Below are positions 1 through 9,900 of a DNA stretch of 40,744 nt, one piece after another (within the stretch, counting starts at the first letter, position 1; each line of letters opens with the position of its first letter). Origin of the DNA: Bacteroidaceae bacterium. Its GTDB lineage: Bacteria; Bacteroidota; Bacteroidia; Bacteroidales; Bacteroidaceae. The notes below the pieces were generated by a model, which did no database searches, was not told where the DNA came from, and worked only from the letters and a program-made list of their open reading frames with translations. Location: contig JAGABW010000021.1 of NCBI GenBank assembly GCA_017614465.1, positions 1-40,744 on the forward strand. Reading direction: 5' to 3'. The translations under genes and the position numbers were made by a program.

Positions 1-701
1 ATTTCTGTTGGGGATTGTACCATATGTTCAATAACAGAAGCAAGTATAGTAGCACAAATGAGGCCATGACTACATGGAAAGACTATATGGTCTCAATGGG
101 ATTTGGATATAAATTAGGAATAGACCTTCCTGGTGAAGTACGAGGAATGATACCTAATGCCGAGTATTACACTAAGCATTTGAATCACTGGAATGCATTA
201 TCGGTCATCAGTATATCCATTGGTCAGGGAGAGGTTACACTTACCCCTCTTCAGATAGCGAACCAAGGAGCAACTATTGCAAACAGAGGTCATTACATAA
301 CTCCACATATCGTAAAGTCAATTAAAGGTGGTAGTATTGCCGATAGTTTGAAGGCGGTGCATCACACAAAGGTTAGTCCAAGATATTACGAGGATATAGT
401 AAGAGGTATGAGAAGTGCCGTTTTAGGTGGTACTTGTAAGGGGGCTCAGAATCCATGGTATGAAGTCTGCGGAAAAACCGGTACAGCACAGAACAAAGGT
501 CATGACCACTCTGCTTTTATGGGATTTGCGCCAATGAATAATCCAAAGATTGCAGTGGCGGTATATGTTGAGAACGGAGGATTCGGTGCTGCATTTGGAG
601 TACCTATAGGGGCTTTGATTATGGAGAAATATATTCGTGGTGAACTATCAGCAGATAGTAAGGTACGTGCATCCAACATACAGCATCGCAGCATAAACTG
701 A
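1..701 (+). CDS. mrdA: Penicillin-binding protein 2, C-terminal part (cut by left edge)
   Basis: The frame is open to the left edge, so only about 232 C-terminal residues of the transpeptidase are present. PBP2 cross-links peptidoglycan in the periplasm as part of the elongasome. The fragment carries the KTGTAQ motif of the penicillin-binding transpeptidase fold (codons near 474-491), preceded by the usual GQGEVTLTPLQIA-type segment. The catalytic SxxK serine lies outside the window. rodA follows 55 bp downstream on the same strand with no promoter visible between them, the classic mrdA-mrdB pairing. The family call rests on the KTG motif plus the rodA neighbour. Confidence 0.93.
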   Translation, partial: FCWGLYHMFNNRSKYSSTNEAMTTWKDYMVSMGFGYKLGIDLPGEVRGMIPNAEYYTKHLNHWNALSVISISIGQGEVTLTPLQIANQGATIANRGHYITPHIVKSIKGGSIADSLKAVHHTKVSPRYYEDIVRGMRSAVLGGTCKGAQNPWYEVCGKTGTAQNKGHDHSAFMGFAPMNNPKIAVAVYVENGGFGAAFGVPIGALIMEKYIRGELSADSKVRASNIQHRSIN

Positions 702-756
702 TATTATCCTGCTATGACAAATAATATATCTATTTAGTATTATAACGAATACGACA

Positions 757-2229
757 ATGTATAAAGGATATCAAACAAATAAAGGAATTTTCTCTTCACT
801 CGACTGGATAACTATCGGGTTATATGTGGTTTTGCTTATATGGGGATGGTTTTCAGTTTGTGGTGCATCATATGATTTCAGCAATCCTAACGTTTTTGGA
901 TTCGGCAGTAATTCCGGGAAGCAGATGATTTGGATATGCACGTCATTTATCTTAGCATCAGCACTTTTAATGATAGAAAAGCGTTTTTATTATAATGCTG
1001 CGACATTCATTTATGTATTGATGATATTCGTGTTGATTCTGACAATATTTATAGCCCCAGACACGAAAGGTTCTCGTTCATGGATTCCGATTGGTTCCTC
1101 AATAAAGCTACAGCCTGCTGAATTTGCAAAATTTGCTGTAGCATTAGCCATTGGTAAGTATATGGACAGATACGGTTTAAGTCTGAGTAACATGAAGGAA
1201 TTTGCCAAGGTTGTAGGAATGATCATTTTCCCGATGTTGCTTATCATAGCGCAGAAAGAGACAGGTACAGCCTTAGTATATTTAGCCTTTTTTCTTGTAT
1301 TGTATCGTGAGGGAATGAGCGGAAGTGCCTTATTTGCAGCCTTTTCCTTTGTTGTTTATTTTGTCGTCGGTTTGAAATACGAGGATGAATACATTACCAA
1401 CATGCCCGTTTCAATAGGAGAATTTACCGTATTGATTCTATCATATGTATTTACAGTTGGTCTCATGTACAGATATGAGCGTCATTGTCCCAAATTGACA
1501 GAAATGGTAATCGGAGGAATTGTAATTAATATATTCGCATATCTGTTTTCCGCATTTGTGATTCCATTTAATGTGTGTATTGTACAGATTTTGGTCAATA
1601 TAGGATTAATGATATATATTGCGGCGCAATATTTCTATGAAAAGAAGTTCAAACACCTGCTGATACTTGCATTTGCAATTGCATCAACCGGTACATTCTT
1701 TTTATGCGATTATGTATTTAATAACATACTTCAAGACCACCAGAGAGTACGTATAGAGGTGTTATTAGGTAAAAAAGAAGATATCCGAGGGGCTGGATAT
1801 AACGTAAACCAAGCCAAAATCGCTATTGGTTCAGGTGGATTCTTTGGAAAAGGATTCTTAAAAGGGACACAGACAAAATTACGATATGTACCAGAGCAGG
1901 ATACAGACTTCATTTTCTGTACAGTAGGTGAAGAAGAAGGATTTGTCGGTTCTGTAGGTGTACTCCTATTCTACCTGTTCTTCATATGGCGACTGATAAT
2001 CCTTGCAGAACGTCAGCCAGACACATTGGGGCGTGTATATGGATATAGTGTAGTAAGTATCTTTATATTCCACCTGTTCGTGAATATCGGAATGGTATTA
2101 GGCCTTACCCCTGTTATCGGAATTCCACTACCATTTTTTAGCTATGGGGGTTCATCCTTATGGGGTTTTACGCTGTTATTATTCATATTCCTCAGAATGG
2201 ACGCAGAAAGGAACTTGAAAAGTAAATAA
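757..2229 (+). CDS. rodA: Peptidoglycan glycosyltransferase RodA (SEDS family)
   Basis: A 490-residue polytopic inner-membrane protein that polymerises lipid II into glycan strands together with PBP2. SEDS signatures are clear: GAGYNVNQAKIAIGSGG, then VPEQDTDFIF, which holds the conserved Asp of the extracellular loop needed for activity in characterised RodA proteins, and near the C-terminus IPLPFFSYGGSS. The protein is longer than proteobacterial RodA (about 370 aa). The extra length sits in the middle (about residues 190-330) as additional hydrophobic segments, as is usual for Bacteroidetes RodA. The loop that reads QPDLGTA in many homologues reads QKETGTA here. It is probably cotranscribed with the PBP2 gene upstream. 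Confidence 0.95.
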   Translation: MYKGYQTNKGIFSSLDWITIGLYVVLLIWGWFSVCGASYDFSNPNVFGFGSNSGKQMIWICTSFILASALLMIEKRFYYNAATFIYVLMIFVLILTIFIAPDTKGSRSWIPIGSSIKLQPAEFAKFAVALAIGKYMDRYGLSLSNMKEFAKVVGMIIFPMLLIIAQKETGTALVYLAFFLVLYREGMSGSALFAAFSFVVYFVVGLKYEDEYITNMPVSIGEFTVLILSYVFTVGLMYRYERHCPKLTEMVIGGIVINIFAYLFSAFVIPFNVCIVQILVNIGLMIYIAAQYFYEKKFKHLLILAFAIASTGTFFLCDYVFNNILQDHQRVRIEVLLGKKEDIRGAGYNVNQAKIAIGSGGFFGKGFLKGTQTKLRYVPEQDTDFIFCTVGEEEGFVGSVGVLLFYLFFIWRLIILAERQPDTLGRVYGYSVVSIFIFHLFVNIGMVLGLTPVIGIPLPFFSYGGSSLWGFTLLLFIFLRMDAERNLKSK

Positions 2230-2296
2230 TCTGGTCAAAAAGCACATAACGACTGAAAATACAGCAGATTGCATCCGTTTATTAATTATTTTTTCA

Positions 2297-2304
2297 TATA
2301 TTTG
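2297..2304 (+). promoter_or_regulatory. Bacteroidetes -7 element (TATATTTG)
   Basis: TATATTTG matches TAnnTTTG and lies 30 bp before the zinc peptidase start. A TTG lies 25 bp upstream, further than the usual 19, so the -33 box is weak. The predicted transcription start is near 2311. Confidence 0.5.
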
Positions 2305-2334
2305 CATCGTAAACAATTATAAATTTATAAATCT

Positions 2335-3210
2335 ATGAAACTAGACGGAAGACGCGAAAGTACAAATGTAGATGATCGCCGACACGGTGGCGGTAGAAGA
2401 CTTGCCTTAGGAGGCGGTATTGTCGGAATCATTATAGCAGCACTTATTACTTGGATTTCAGGAGGAGATATGGGCTCTGTAATGCAAGTGGTAGGCGATG
2501 GTATTCAACAACAAATTACAGCAGAAGGACAAGCCGGGGATCATGAATTCACTGCAGAAGAAGACTCTTTAGCCAAATTCTCACGACAGATTCTTGCAAG
2601 TACCGAGGATGTCTGGACGGAGCAATTCAGACAAATGGGAAAACAATATAATGCGCCTAAAATGGTGTTATACACAGGAAGTGTACAAACCAGTTGTGGT
2701 AATGGAAGCGCATCAATGGGACCATTTTACTGCGGAGGGGACCAATGTGTTTATCTTGATTTGTCATTCTTCTCAAACATGAAGAGAGAGATTGGAGCAA
2801 GAGGCGAATTTGCAAATGCATATGTTATTGCCCACGAGGTTGGTCACCATATCCAACAAGAATTAGGTATATTAGGCAGAGCGCATCAGAAGATGTCTCA
2901 ATTAAGCAAAGCGGAAGCCAACGAAATCAGTGTACGAATAGAATTGCAAGCAGATTTCTTTGCAGGTCTTTGGGGACATTACGAGAATAAGACATTTAAC
3001 TCAATCAGCGACAAGGAGATAGCAGAAGCTATTGATTGTGCTCATAAGATCGGAGACAACTATCTTCAGCAGAAAGCTCAAGGTTATACAGTACCTGAAT
3101 CATTTACTCATGGAACGAGTGAGCAACGTATGAGATGGTTTAAGTTAGGTCTTAAGACAGGCGATATCAACCAAGGAGACACATTCAGTAAGAGTAAAGA
3201 TGAACTATAA
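2335..3210 (+). CDS. YpfJ-like neutral zinc metallopeptidase
   Basis: A 291-residue protein of the putative neutral zinc metallopeptidase family (E. coli YpfJ type). The N-terminus MKLDGRRESTNVDDRR is the family's hallmark. It is followed by a Gly/Arg stretch and one transmembrane helix (about residues 23-42). The metal site is HEVGHH (HExxH, His167/Glu168/His171), with a downstream E-x-x-AD segment (ELQADFFAG) as the likely third ligand region. The bulk of the protein should lie outside the inner membrane. Substrate and physiological role are unknown for the family. It has its own -7 element and is followed by a strong hairpin terminator, so it appears monocistronic. Confidence 0.9.
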   Translation: MKLDGRRESTNVDDRRHGGGRRLALGGGIVGIIIAALITWISGGDMGSVMQVVGDGIQQQITAEGQAGDHEFTAEEDSLAKFSRQILASTEDVWTEQFRQMGKQYNAPKMVLYTGSVQTSCGNGSASMGPFYCGGDQCVYLDLSFFSNMKREIGARGEFANAYVIAHEVGHHIQQELGILGRAHQKMSQLSKAEANEISVRIELQADFFAGLWGHYENKTFNSISDKEIAEAIDCAHKIGDNYLQQKAQGYTVPESFTHGTSEQRMRWFKLGLKTGDINQGDTFSKSKDEL

Positions 3211-3245
3211 TCTACTAAGATTATATAATTCATAATATTCAATAA

Positions 3246-3281
3246 AAAAGGATTTATTTCGTTGATGAAATAAATCCTTTT
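3246..3281. terminator. Bidirectional intrinsic terminator
   Basis: A perfect 15-bp stem (arms 3246-3260 and 3267-3281) with a 6-nt loop. An A-run lies on the left and a T-run on the right, so it can work on both strands. It separates the convergent zinc peptidase and rmlA genes. Confidence 0.85.
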
Positions 3282-3284
3282 CTT

Positions 3285-4163
3285 TTATTCTTTACCGCTC
3301 AGACGTATCAGATATTGTCCGTATTGGTTCTTTTTCATTGGTTGAGCAAGTTGATACAACCTGTCAGCATCGATCCAGCCCTGCTTAAATGCTATTTCCT
3401 CGAGACAAGCAATTTTAAGACCAGTCCGCTTCTCTAAGACCTCAATAAAAGTGCTTGCCTCAGATAGAGAATCATGAGTACCAGTGTCCAACCATGCAAA
3501 TCCCTGTCCTAAAGTTATCACTTTCAGATCATTGTTATCCAAGTATTGCTGGTTAACCGTTGTTATCTCCAGTTCACCACGTTCAGAAGGTTTAATATTC
3601 TTTGCAATATCCACAACTGAGTTAGGATAAAAATATAGTCCCACAACCGCAAAATTACTTTTAGGTTTAAGTGGTTTTTCCTCAATACTCAGACAATTTC
3701 CTTCATTATCAAATTCAGCCACTCCGTATCGTTCAGGATCAGATACTTGATAACCGAAAACAGTTGCCTTTTTCTTTTCCTCCACATTTACCACTGCTTG
3801 TTTGAGTAAATCCCCGAAGCCAGCACCATGAAAGATGTTATCACCAAGGACAAGACAAACAGAATCATCTCCGATAAATTCCTCACCAATCAAGAATGCC
3901 TGTGCCAAACCATCAGGAGAAGGTTGCACAGCATATTGGATATTAATATTATAATCGCTACCATCACCTAACAGGCGTTGAAATCCAGGTAAGTCATAAG
4001 GAGTTGATATTATAAGGATATCGCGTATACCTGCCAACATCAATACAGATATTGGATAATAAACCATAGGTTTATCAAAAATAGGGATTAGTTGTTTGCT
4101 TATCCCTTTTGTTATTGGATAGAGTCGAGTTCCGCTTCCACCGGCAAGTACTATTCCTTTCAT
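3285..4163 (-). CDS. rmlA: Glucose-1-phosphate thymidylyltransferase
   Basis: A 292-residue cytoplasmic nucleotidyltransferase that makes dTDP-glucose from dTTP and glucose-1-phosphate, the first step of dTDP-L-rhamnose synthesis. The N-terminal nucleotide-binding loop GGSGTRLYP and the segment [12 protein letters not shown] are diagnostic. [11 protein letters not shown] and VLGDNIFHG (metal-binding Asp) follow. Length is normal for the short RmlA type. No rmlB, rmlC or rmlD is in the window, so the gene is separated from the rest of its pathway. It lies 77 bp after the PagL-like barrel gene on the same strand and is probably the last gene of the lrp operon. Confidence 0.95.
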   Translation of the reverse strand: MKGIVLAGGSGTRLYPITKGISKQLIPIFDKPMVYYPISVLMLAGIRDILIISTPYDLPGFQRLLGDGSDYNINIQYAVQPSPDGLAQAFLIGEEFIGDDSVCLVLGDNIFHGAGFGDLLKQAVVNVEEKKKATVFGYQVSDPERYGVAEFDNEGNCLSIEEKPLKPKSNFAVVGLYFYPNSVVDIAKNIKPSERGELEITTVNQQYLDNNDLKVITLGQGFAWLDTGTHDSLSEASTFIEVLEKRTGLKIACLEEIAFKQGWIDADRLYQLAQPMKKNQYGQYLIRLSGKE

Positions 4164-4240
4164 TGAAAATAATCATTTATCTTTTCCATTAAAATGGGAA
4201 AGGAGGTTAATAATAATTTATATAATCAAAATATTAATGT

Positions 4241-5554
4241 TCATCGTTTATTGAATAAATGCGTGCCCAATCTAAGTTCCAGACAATCAGCCTTCAAAAG
4301 ATGAGCCTTCACATTATATCCTACATAGTATTTATTATGCAAGAATAGAGGGTACCATTTTAAACCTATTGTTTCATAATAGCGTTTCTCATCCACATCT
4401 GCCATATACCCCATTTTTCGATGCAGGTAGGTACCGATACTCATATGCAATGCAATCTGTTTATAAAAACATTCATGTTTTAGAGCGACAGCCAACACAT
4501 GTTTATCAGATGAAGTATTCATCTTTCCACGCTTTCGGTCTATTTCAAGTACCTTATCGGCATATGTTGCATAACTATAATCAAGTCCGATTCCAGATGC
4601 ATATTTCTGCGAATATCTATACATGGCAGCTAATGACACTCCCCAAATGGGATAAATACGATAATGTGCGGTTTGGAAAGATTCATGCTCTTTGGGGATC
4701 TCGTAATAATTATACACCCATTCTTCCAATAATGTTTTACCGCCACAAATCGCTGAAGCATCCATATATAAATATTTGTTTTTACGCTTCTCACGCCCGT
4801 TTTCATCAGCCATAGGTCTCTTATCCGAACTGACAGCCTCAGACTCCTCTGACAGGCTCCTTGGGGCATTTAGAGCATCTTTATGAGACATATTCTCATT
4901 TACGCCCAGTGGAATTGATGTATTTAAGGTGACACCAATGTAATTCGCCCCTTTATTTGGTTTGTCAAGGCTTCCGTTAGACAAATGTTTGAAGTCGAGC
5001 CCCAACTCAGTTCTTATATTATTATTAAACCGATACGAGGCATATAACCCAAGTCCTACATATATAGAAAACCTCGAGCCCAAAAATTCATTATCTACGT
5101 TATTCCATTTATTGTATGGTTTTGTATTAAACGACACACCATTTTCAATGGCATATCCCATACTGAATCGCTTATCTTGGACAAGATGTCGTTTAAAAGC
5201 GAAATAAGTAATGACAGAGGCACCCAGGGATGAATAATAATGTGGTGTCGGATACTCTCGCATCAAACGTGTGTGAGTAAAATCTCCGACATAGATACCA
5301 CCCTCAAGCAAGGGGAATCCCCATAAGACATCGTAGGTATTACTATCCGCACGACTTGTCTGATAATCAACATAAACAGAATAGAACTGTCCATCGTTTT
5401 TTTTAACTAAGTTTACTCCCGCATCTTTGCGACCAAGCGCCGAGAATACGCCTACAGAAGCTCCGACAGAATAATGTGAAACAGAATCACTTGTTTCTGC
5501 GTACACAGGTGTATGAGCAAACAAAAACAATAATACATCTAGAGTTATTCTCAT
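4241..5554 (-). CDS. PagL-like acyloxyacyl hydrolase-family outer-membrane protein, two-barrel form
   Basis: A 437-residue exported protein with a signal peptide ending near VYA (residue 19). Residues about 25-215 resemble the Bacteroidetes acyloxyacyl hydrolase/lipid A 3-O-deacylase family. The key segment HLSNGSLDKPNKGAN contains His190 and Ser192, corresponding to the catalytic H-x-S of PagL. The position of PagL's third catalytic residue (Glu, 14 after His) is Asn204 here. After a charged linker (about 215-260) a second beta-rich, aromatic-rich region (about 260-437) ends in a C-terminal beta strand and looks like a second barrel or barrel half. It may trim lipid A acyl chains or be a non-catalytic relative. 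I am confident of the outer-membrane barrel, moderately confident of the family, and unsure of activity. Confidence 0.65.
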   Translation of the reverse strand: MRITLDVLLFLFAHTPVYAETSDSVSHYSVGASVGVFSALGRKDAGVNLVKKNDGQFYSVYVDYQTSRADSNTYDVLWGFPLLEGGIYVGDFTHTRLMREYPTPHYYSSLGASVITYFAFKRHLVQDKRFSMGYAIENGVSFNTKPYNKWNNVDNEFLGSRFSIYVGLGLYASYRFNNNIRTELGLDFKHLSNGSLDKPNKGANYIGVTLNTSIPLGVNENMSHKDALNAPRSLSEESEAVSSDKRPMADENGREKRKNKYLYMDASAICGGKTLLEEWVYNYYEIPKEHESFQTAHYRIYPIWGVSLAAMYRYSQKYASGIGLDYSYATYADKVLEIDRKRGKMNTSSDKHVLAVALKHECFYKQIALHMSIGTYLHRKMGYMADVDEKRYYETIGLKWYPLFLHNKYYVGYNVKAHLLKADCLELRLGTHLFNKR

Positions 5555-5626
5555 AATCCAGACTAAGACAAAGTTTGTAAGTATGTTTTTTTATAATTGT
5601 TGAACAAGCACAGAGATTAACAGGGA

Positions 5627-5920
5627 TTAGTAGTCGTATTTCCTTTTGGGATTACGAGGGAACCACCCTTTCTGTACTCGTTTTTTTTGATCGAACAGTT
5701 CTTTTATCGTCCACAATGACGAAAAGGCAAATACGCCTAATAACGCAGCCCAGAATGTGTCTTCTATGTATAAGGATCCAATAATACCTCCAAGGCCTAA
5801 CAATAAGAATACCCACCAGAACTTCGTTCCAGTGTAATATTCAGCCTTTATTACTACCGGATGGAATAATCCGATAATCAAGAAGGTGCATATTCCAATT
5901 AATAATCCCTCAATATACAT
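5627..5920 (-). CDS. DUF4491 small membrane protein
   Basis: A 97-residue protein with about three hydrophobic segments (residues 3-22, 33-50 and 55-70) and a basic C-terminal tail. It matches the Bacteroidetes DUF4491 pattern: MYIEGLLIG start, then FHPVVIKAEYYTGTKFWW. No function is known for the family. The start lies 2 bp from the lrp stop codon, so the two genes are translationally close and share a transcript. Confidence 0.8.
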   Translation of the reverse strand: MYIEGLLIGICTFLIIGLFHPVVIKAEYYTGTKFWWVFLLLGLGGIIGSLYIEDTFWAALLGVFAFSSLWTIKELFDQKKRVQKGWFPRNPKRKYDY

Positions 5921-5922
5921 AA

Positions 5923-6384
5923 TTAGTCAACCACAATTGGTATTTGTCTTTTTATACTTTGATCCAAAGAAATAAGAGTTTCAGTTGAACTGACACCTGG
6001 TATTGCTTGTATCTTATCGCACACGATATCCATTAATTGTTCATTATCGCGAGCATAAAGTTTGATAAATAATGCGTATGGTCCCGTTGTACTATGACAT
6101 TCAACAATTTCCGGAACTTTTTCAAGTTCTCTTACAACAGCACGATACATAGAGCCTTTCTCCAGAGTGATACCAACATAAGTACAGGTGCTGAAGCCAA
6201 GGCTTTTAGGGTTCACAAAATATCCACTACCAGTAATGACATTCAAGTCAATCAATCGCTGAACGCGCTGATGAATAGCAGCTCTTGACACTTCACACTG
6301 AGCTGCCACATCCTTAAATGGGATGCGTGCATTACCGGAGATTATCTCCATAATCTTTTTATCCAGTTTGTCTATTTTTTCCAT
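5923..6384 (-). CDS. Lrp/AsnC family transcriptional regulator
   Basis: A 153-residue DNA-binding regulator. Residues about 5-60 form the AsnC-type helix-turn-helix (LDKKIMEIISGNAR, then DVAAQCEVSRAAIHQRVQRL). Residues about 70-145 form the RAM ligand-binding domain (CHSTTGPYALFIKLYARD). Family members sense amino acids and act as octamers or dimers. The effector cannot be told from sequence. It leads an apparent operon with the DUF4491, PagL-like and rmlA genes. An inverted repeat overlaps its own promoter, which suggests autoregulation. Confidence 0.9.
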   Translation of the reverse strand: MEKIDKLDKKIMEIISGNARIPFKDVAAQCEVSRAAIHQRVQRLIDLNVITGSGYFVNPKSLGFSTCTYVGITLEKGSMYRAVVRELEKVPEIVECHSTTGPYALFIKLYARDNEQLMDIVCDKIQAIPGVSSTETLISLDQSIKRQIPIVVD

Positions 6385-6407
6385 ACCATTCTATAAAGGA
6401 ATTGATT

Positions 6408-6451
6408 TTACATTTTGTAAGCAAATGTAAGCAATTTAATTCTTAAGTCAA
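6408..6451 (-). promoter_or_regulatory. lrp promoter with overlapping palindromic operator
   Basis: On the minus strand the -7 box TACATTTG is at 6422-6429. A TTG -33 box is at 6449-6451, with a 19-bp spacer. The perfect inverted repeat TTACATTT-N7-AAATGTAA (arms 6408-6415 and 6423-6430) covers the -7 box. A very A-rich tract (on this strand) lies just upstream at 6464-6488 and may act like an UP element. The palindrome is a plausible Lrp-type autoregulatory site. Confidence 0.6.
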
Positions 6452-6558
6452 TAAAATTATTGATTTTTTTTTATTTTTTTTTGTTTTTGCTTTTATATTG
6501 TATTTTTTACTATCGATTTATTTTGCAGACTAAGCAATTCCACGGTCAAAGCAAATAA

Positions 6559-6601
6559 AAAGAGTTATCAAGCGCTTATTAAAGCATACAGACAACTCTT
6601 T
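6559..6601 (-). terminator. Terminator of the RND efflux operon
   Basis: Arms AAAGAGTT (6559-6566) and AACTCTTT (6594-6601) close a loop that holds a smaller GCTT/AAGC helix. On the minus strand it is followed by a T-rich stretch. It sits about 40 bp past the stop codon of the PII-like gene. Confidence 0.6.
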
Positions 6602-6641
6602 ATATCTTTATAGGATTACTTAACAACAGCAATTCAATGTA

Positions 6642-6935
6642 TTAAATACATTTGTCTATTGTCCATGAGAAAGCTCTTAATCCAAGCATCTCAGTGTCCT
6701 CGTCGAGGGCTTTCAGACGTTTCATAAGAGGCTCTTCCTGTTCGTCTTCAACGATTGTAAAAATTGTACTGCACATTGAAGGCCACGCATGAGAACCATA
6801 ATGAGGGTCACCAGTCTTAGAGCCTCGTCCTTGAGTGTCTTGCATCATGGTGAATCCACGCACGTTAGTTCTGTCTAATGCAGCTATCACGCCATCATAA
6901 TGAGCTTGATCAAAAGAAATCATTATAGCTTTCAT
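6642..6935 (-). CDS. Small PII-like protein of the RND efflux operon
   Basis: A 97-residue soluble protein with no signal peptide. The pattern (MKAIMISFDQAHYDGVIAAL start, Gly-rich central loop GRGSKTGDPHYGSHAW, then STIFTIVEDEQ and LMKRLKALDEDTEMLGLRAF) suggests a ferredoxin-like beta-alpha-beta fold with a T-loop-like insertion, as in PII-like signalling proteins. Related small proteins occur next to RND pumps in Bacteroidetes (P. gingivalis PG0541 type), and a PII subgroup elsewhere is linked to metal efflux pumps. It follows the pump gene by 54 bp and precedes the operon terminator. A role as a cytoplasmic modulator of the pump is inference. The PII assignment is by pattern only. Confidence 0.6.
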   Translation of the reverse strand: MKAIMISFDQAHYDGVIAALDRTNVRGFTMMQDTQGRGSKTGDPHYGSHAWPSMCSTIFTIVEDEQEEPLMKRLKALDEDTEMLGLRAFSWTIDKCI

Positions 6936-6989
6936 ATATTGATAATTTTTGATAATCTATTAATAATCATTCTTGGTTACTGAGACAGA

Positions 6990-9900
6990 CTATGCCTCCT
7001 CGTCCTCTATGAACTTGAGTTCTTTCTCTTTATTGTCTTTCCAATAAGCATCAAGTTCCATATTCTCCTTCATGTCCTTGCGCTTTCTCGTGATACCTAC
7101 ACCACCAAAGATACAGAACATTGTAGGAACATATATAAGTGTCAGTATTGTTGATACTGTAAGACCACCGATCACACTGATACCCAATGGACGCCACATC
7201 TCAGCACCTACACCCTGACTGACAGCCATTGGAACCATACCGAGAATAGTTGTCAAAGTAGTCATAAGGATTGGTCTCAGACGGCTACGTGCAGCAACGA
7301 CAGCAGAACGTATTAAACCGAAATTACGTTCACGCAGCAACTGTGTATAGTCGATAAGTACAATACCGTTCTTCACTACAATACCAATAAGCATGATTCC
7401 ACCGAGAGTTGACATAATATTCAATGTTGTGCCTGTCAACATCAAACTGAATATTATACCAGAGAATGCAAACACTATTGAGAGTATGATAATGAACGGA
7501 TAAGTAAGTGATTCAAACTGAGCAGCCATCACAATGAACACGAGAATAATAATAAGAATTCCCAGAGTTCCGAGGTCTTTATCACTATCCTGCTGATCTT
7601 CATATGAACCTGCAACCTGATATGTTACACCACTTGGCAAATCCAAACTATCGCATATCTGATAACCCAATTCAACACCTTTTGACAAGGCTTCACCACT
7701 TGCCAACACAGCATCTACAGTTACAATACGTTGACGGTCCTTACGTTCGATTGTAGGAGGGATAGAGGATTCGCGAACAGTTGCAATATCACGTACATGG
7801 ATGTTCTGTCCATATCCGTTAGGTATAAGCATATTCTCGATATTTTCGATAGAAACACGCTCATTTACATCGTAACGTACCTTTATGTCATATTCCTCAC
7901 CATCTTCACGATAATATGAGAGTAATGAACCATTTATAAGGTTACGAATATGTGATGCTGCAGTTGACATACCGATTCCTTGTTGTGCTAACTTCTCTCG
8001 GTCAAAATCAATCACAAGTTCAGGTTGATAATCCGAACGAGACACATTAACCTGAGTAATGAATTCACTCTTACGGAATTCATCAGCCAACTTAGTAGCA
8101 AAATCATATGTATTGTTCAAGTCGTATCCGTAGATTTCGAATGATGCAGTATTCTGTCCTCCCATTGAAGATTTCATACCACCTAACAACACTATAAATC
8201 TATCTAAATCTAAATCAGCCTTACAGTCGGCACGCATCTGGTCGCATATATCAGATAGTTTTTCCTTACGTTTATTAGATGGACAGAATTTCACATTAAA
8301 TGATATGATATGTGAACCATTTGAGTTAAGTGACGCATATGTGTTATTATCGCCAGCCTGACCCACTGTGAAGTTACATACTTCAAGAATATCGCCGTAA
8401 CGTTGCATCCATATGTTAGTGAATTTCTTAGCCACCTCTTCAGCCTTTTCCACACGTGTTCCTACAGGAAGTTGCAATGTCACACCGACACGTCCTGAGT
8501 CGTTTGCAGGCATGAATTCTGAATCAAGTCCGAAAACAGATGCTGCCAACACACTTGTAAGGAAGAATGCTATACAACCTATAATTACAGTCCAACGATG
8601 TCTTACAGCCCAATTGATTTTATCTTCATACCAAGCATCCAACTTATCCAAAGAACGCTGAACCGGTCCATATATTTTTCTAAACAGATTACCTTGTTTC
8701 TTCTTCAGACGAAGCATTTGAGAACAAAGCATTGGAGTAAATGAAAGGGCTGATGTAGTAGAGACAGTCATGATGATACACATCATCCAACCAAGTTCCT
8801 TAAACAAGACTCCAGACATACCAGACACCATTGTAAGAGGGAAGAACACGGCAATCATCGTAAGTGTAGATGCGACTACTGACACAGCGACCTCATTAGT
8901 TCCGTGAATTGCTGCTTGTTTCGGATCAGAACCGCGCTCAATATGAGTTGTCACATTCTCCAATACTACGATGGCATCATCCACCACGTTACCGATTGCG
9001 ATTGACAGACATGACATAGATATCATGTTTAGTGAACTGCCAGTTGCATACAGATAAATAAATGATGCGATCAATGACATCGGAATTGTAATACAGATAA
9101 TTACTGTAGCTCTCCATCTTCCGAGGAAGACAAATACGACTATGATGACGAATAAAAGTGCGAAAAGCACAGTTTCTGTCAATGACCCTATAGTCTGTTT
9201 AATGTTATCAGAAGTATCTACGATGATACCCAACTTAACATCAGAAGGAAGATTCTTCTGTAAGTCAGGCAACAATGATCGAACCTCATTTGCAATTTGA
9301 ACAGAGTTGGCACCACTTTGTTTTTGAACAATGATCATGGCACCCTGTGCACCATTAGTATATGTACGTTGAGCGCGTTCCTCTACATCATCGACAATAC
9401 GTGCCACATCTTTAAGATATACGACAGCACCATCTTTATACCCTACTATCACATTATTCATCTGTTGTGGATCGGTAAACTCACCCTCAACACGTACTGT
9501 ATAAGTCTGGGTACCGATATCCATTGTACCGCCAGTGATATTCTTGTTTTCTGCAGCAATAGCATTACTTACCTGAGCAGCACTCAATCCATATGCCTCC
9601 ATTTTATTGGCATCCATATAGATATTGATTTCGCGTTTAGGTGCACCAGATATAGACACAGAACCGACACCATCGACACGAGCCAGAGGGTTTGCTACAG
9701 TCTCGTCCAATATCTTATACAATGCTTTCTGACTGACATCAGCCTGAGCAGACAGCAACAAGATTGGAATCATGTCGGTAGAGAACTTGAAAAGGATAGG
9801 TTGATTAGCGTCTGTAGGCATAGCATTAGATACCATATCCAACTTATCTCGTACATCGTTTGTCAACGCATCGATGTCATAACCATATTCAAATTCAAGT

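Noticed and set aside
4181..4202. Hairpin CTTTTCCATT/AATGGGAAAG before rmlA
   Set aside because: The loop is only two bases and no T-run follows on the minus strand, so it is not a terminator. No other role is apparent.
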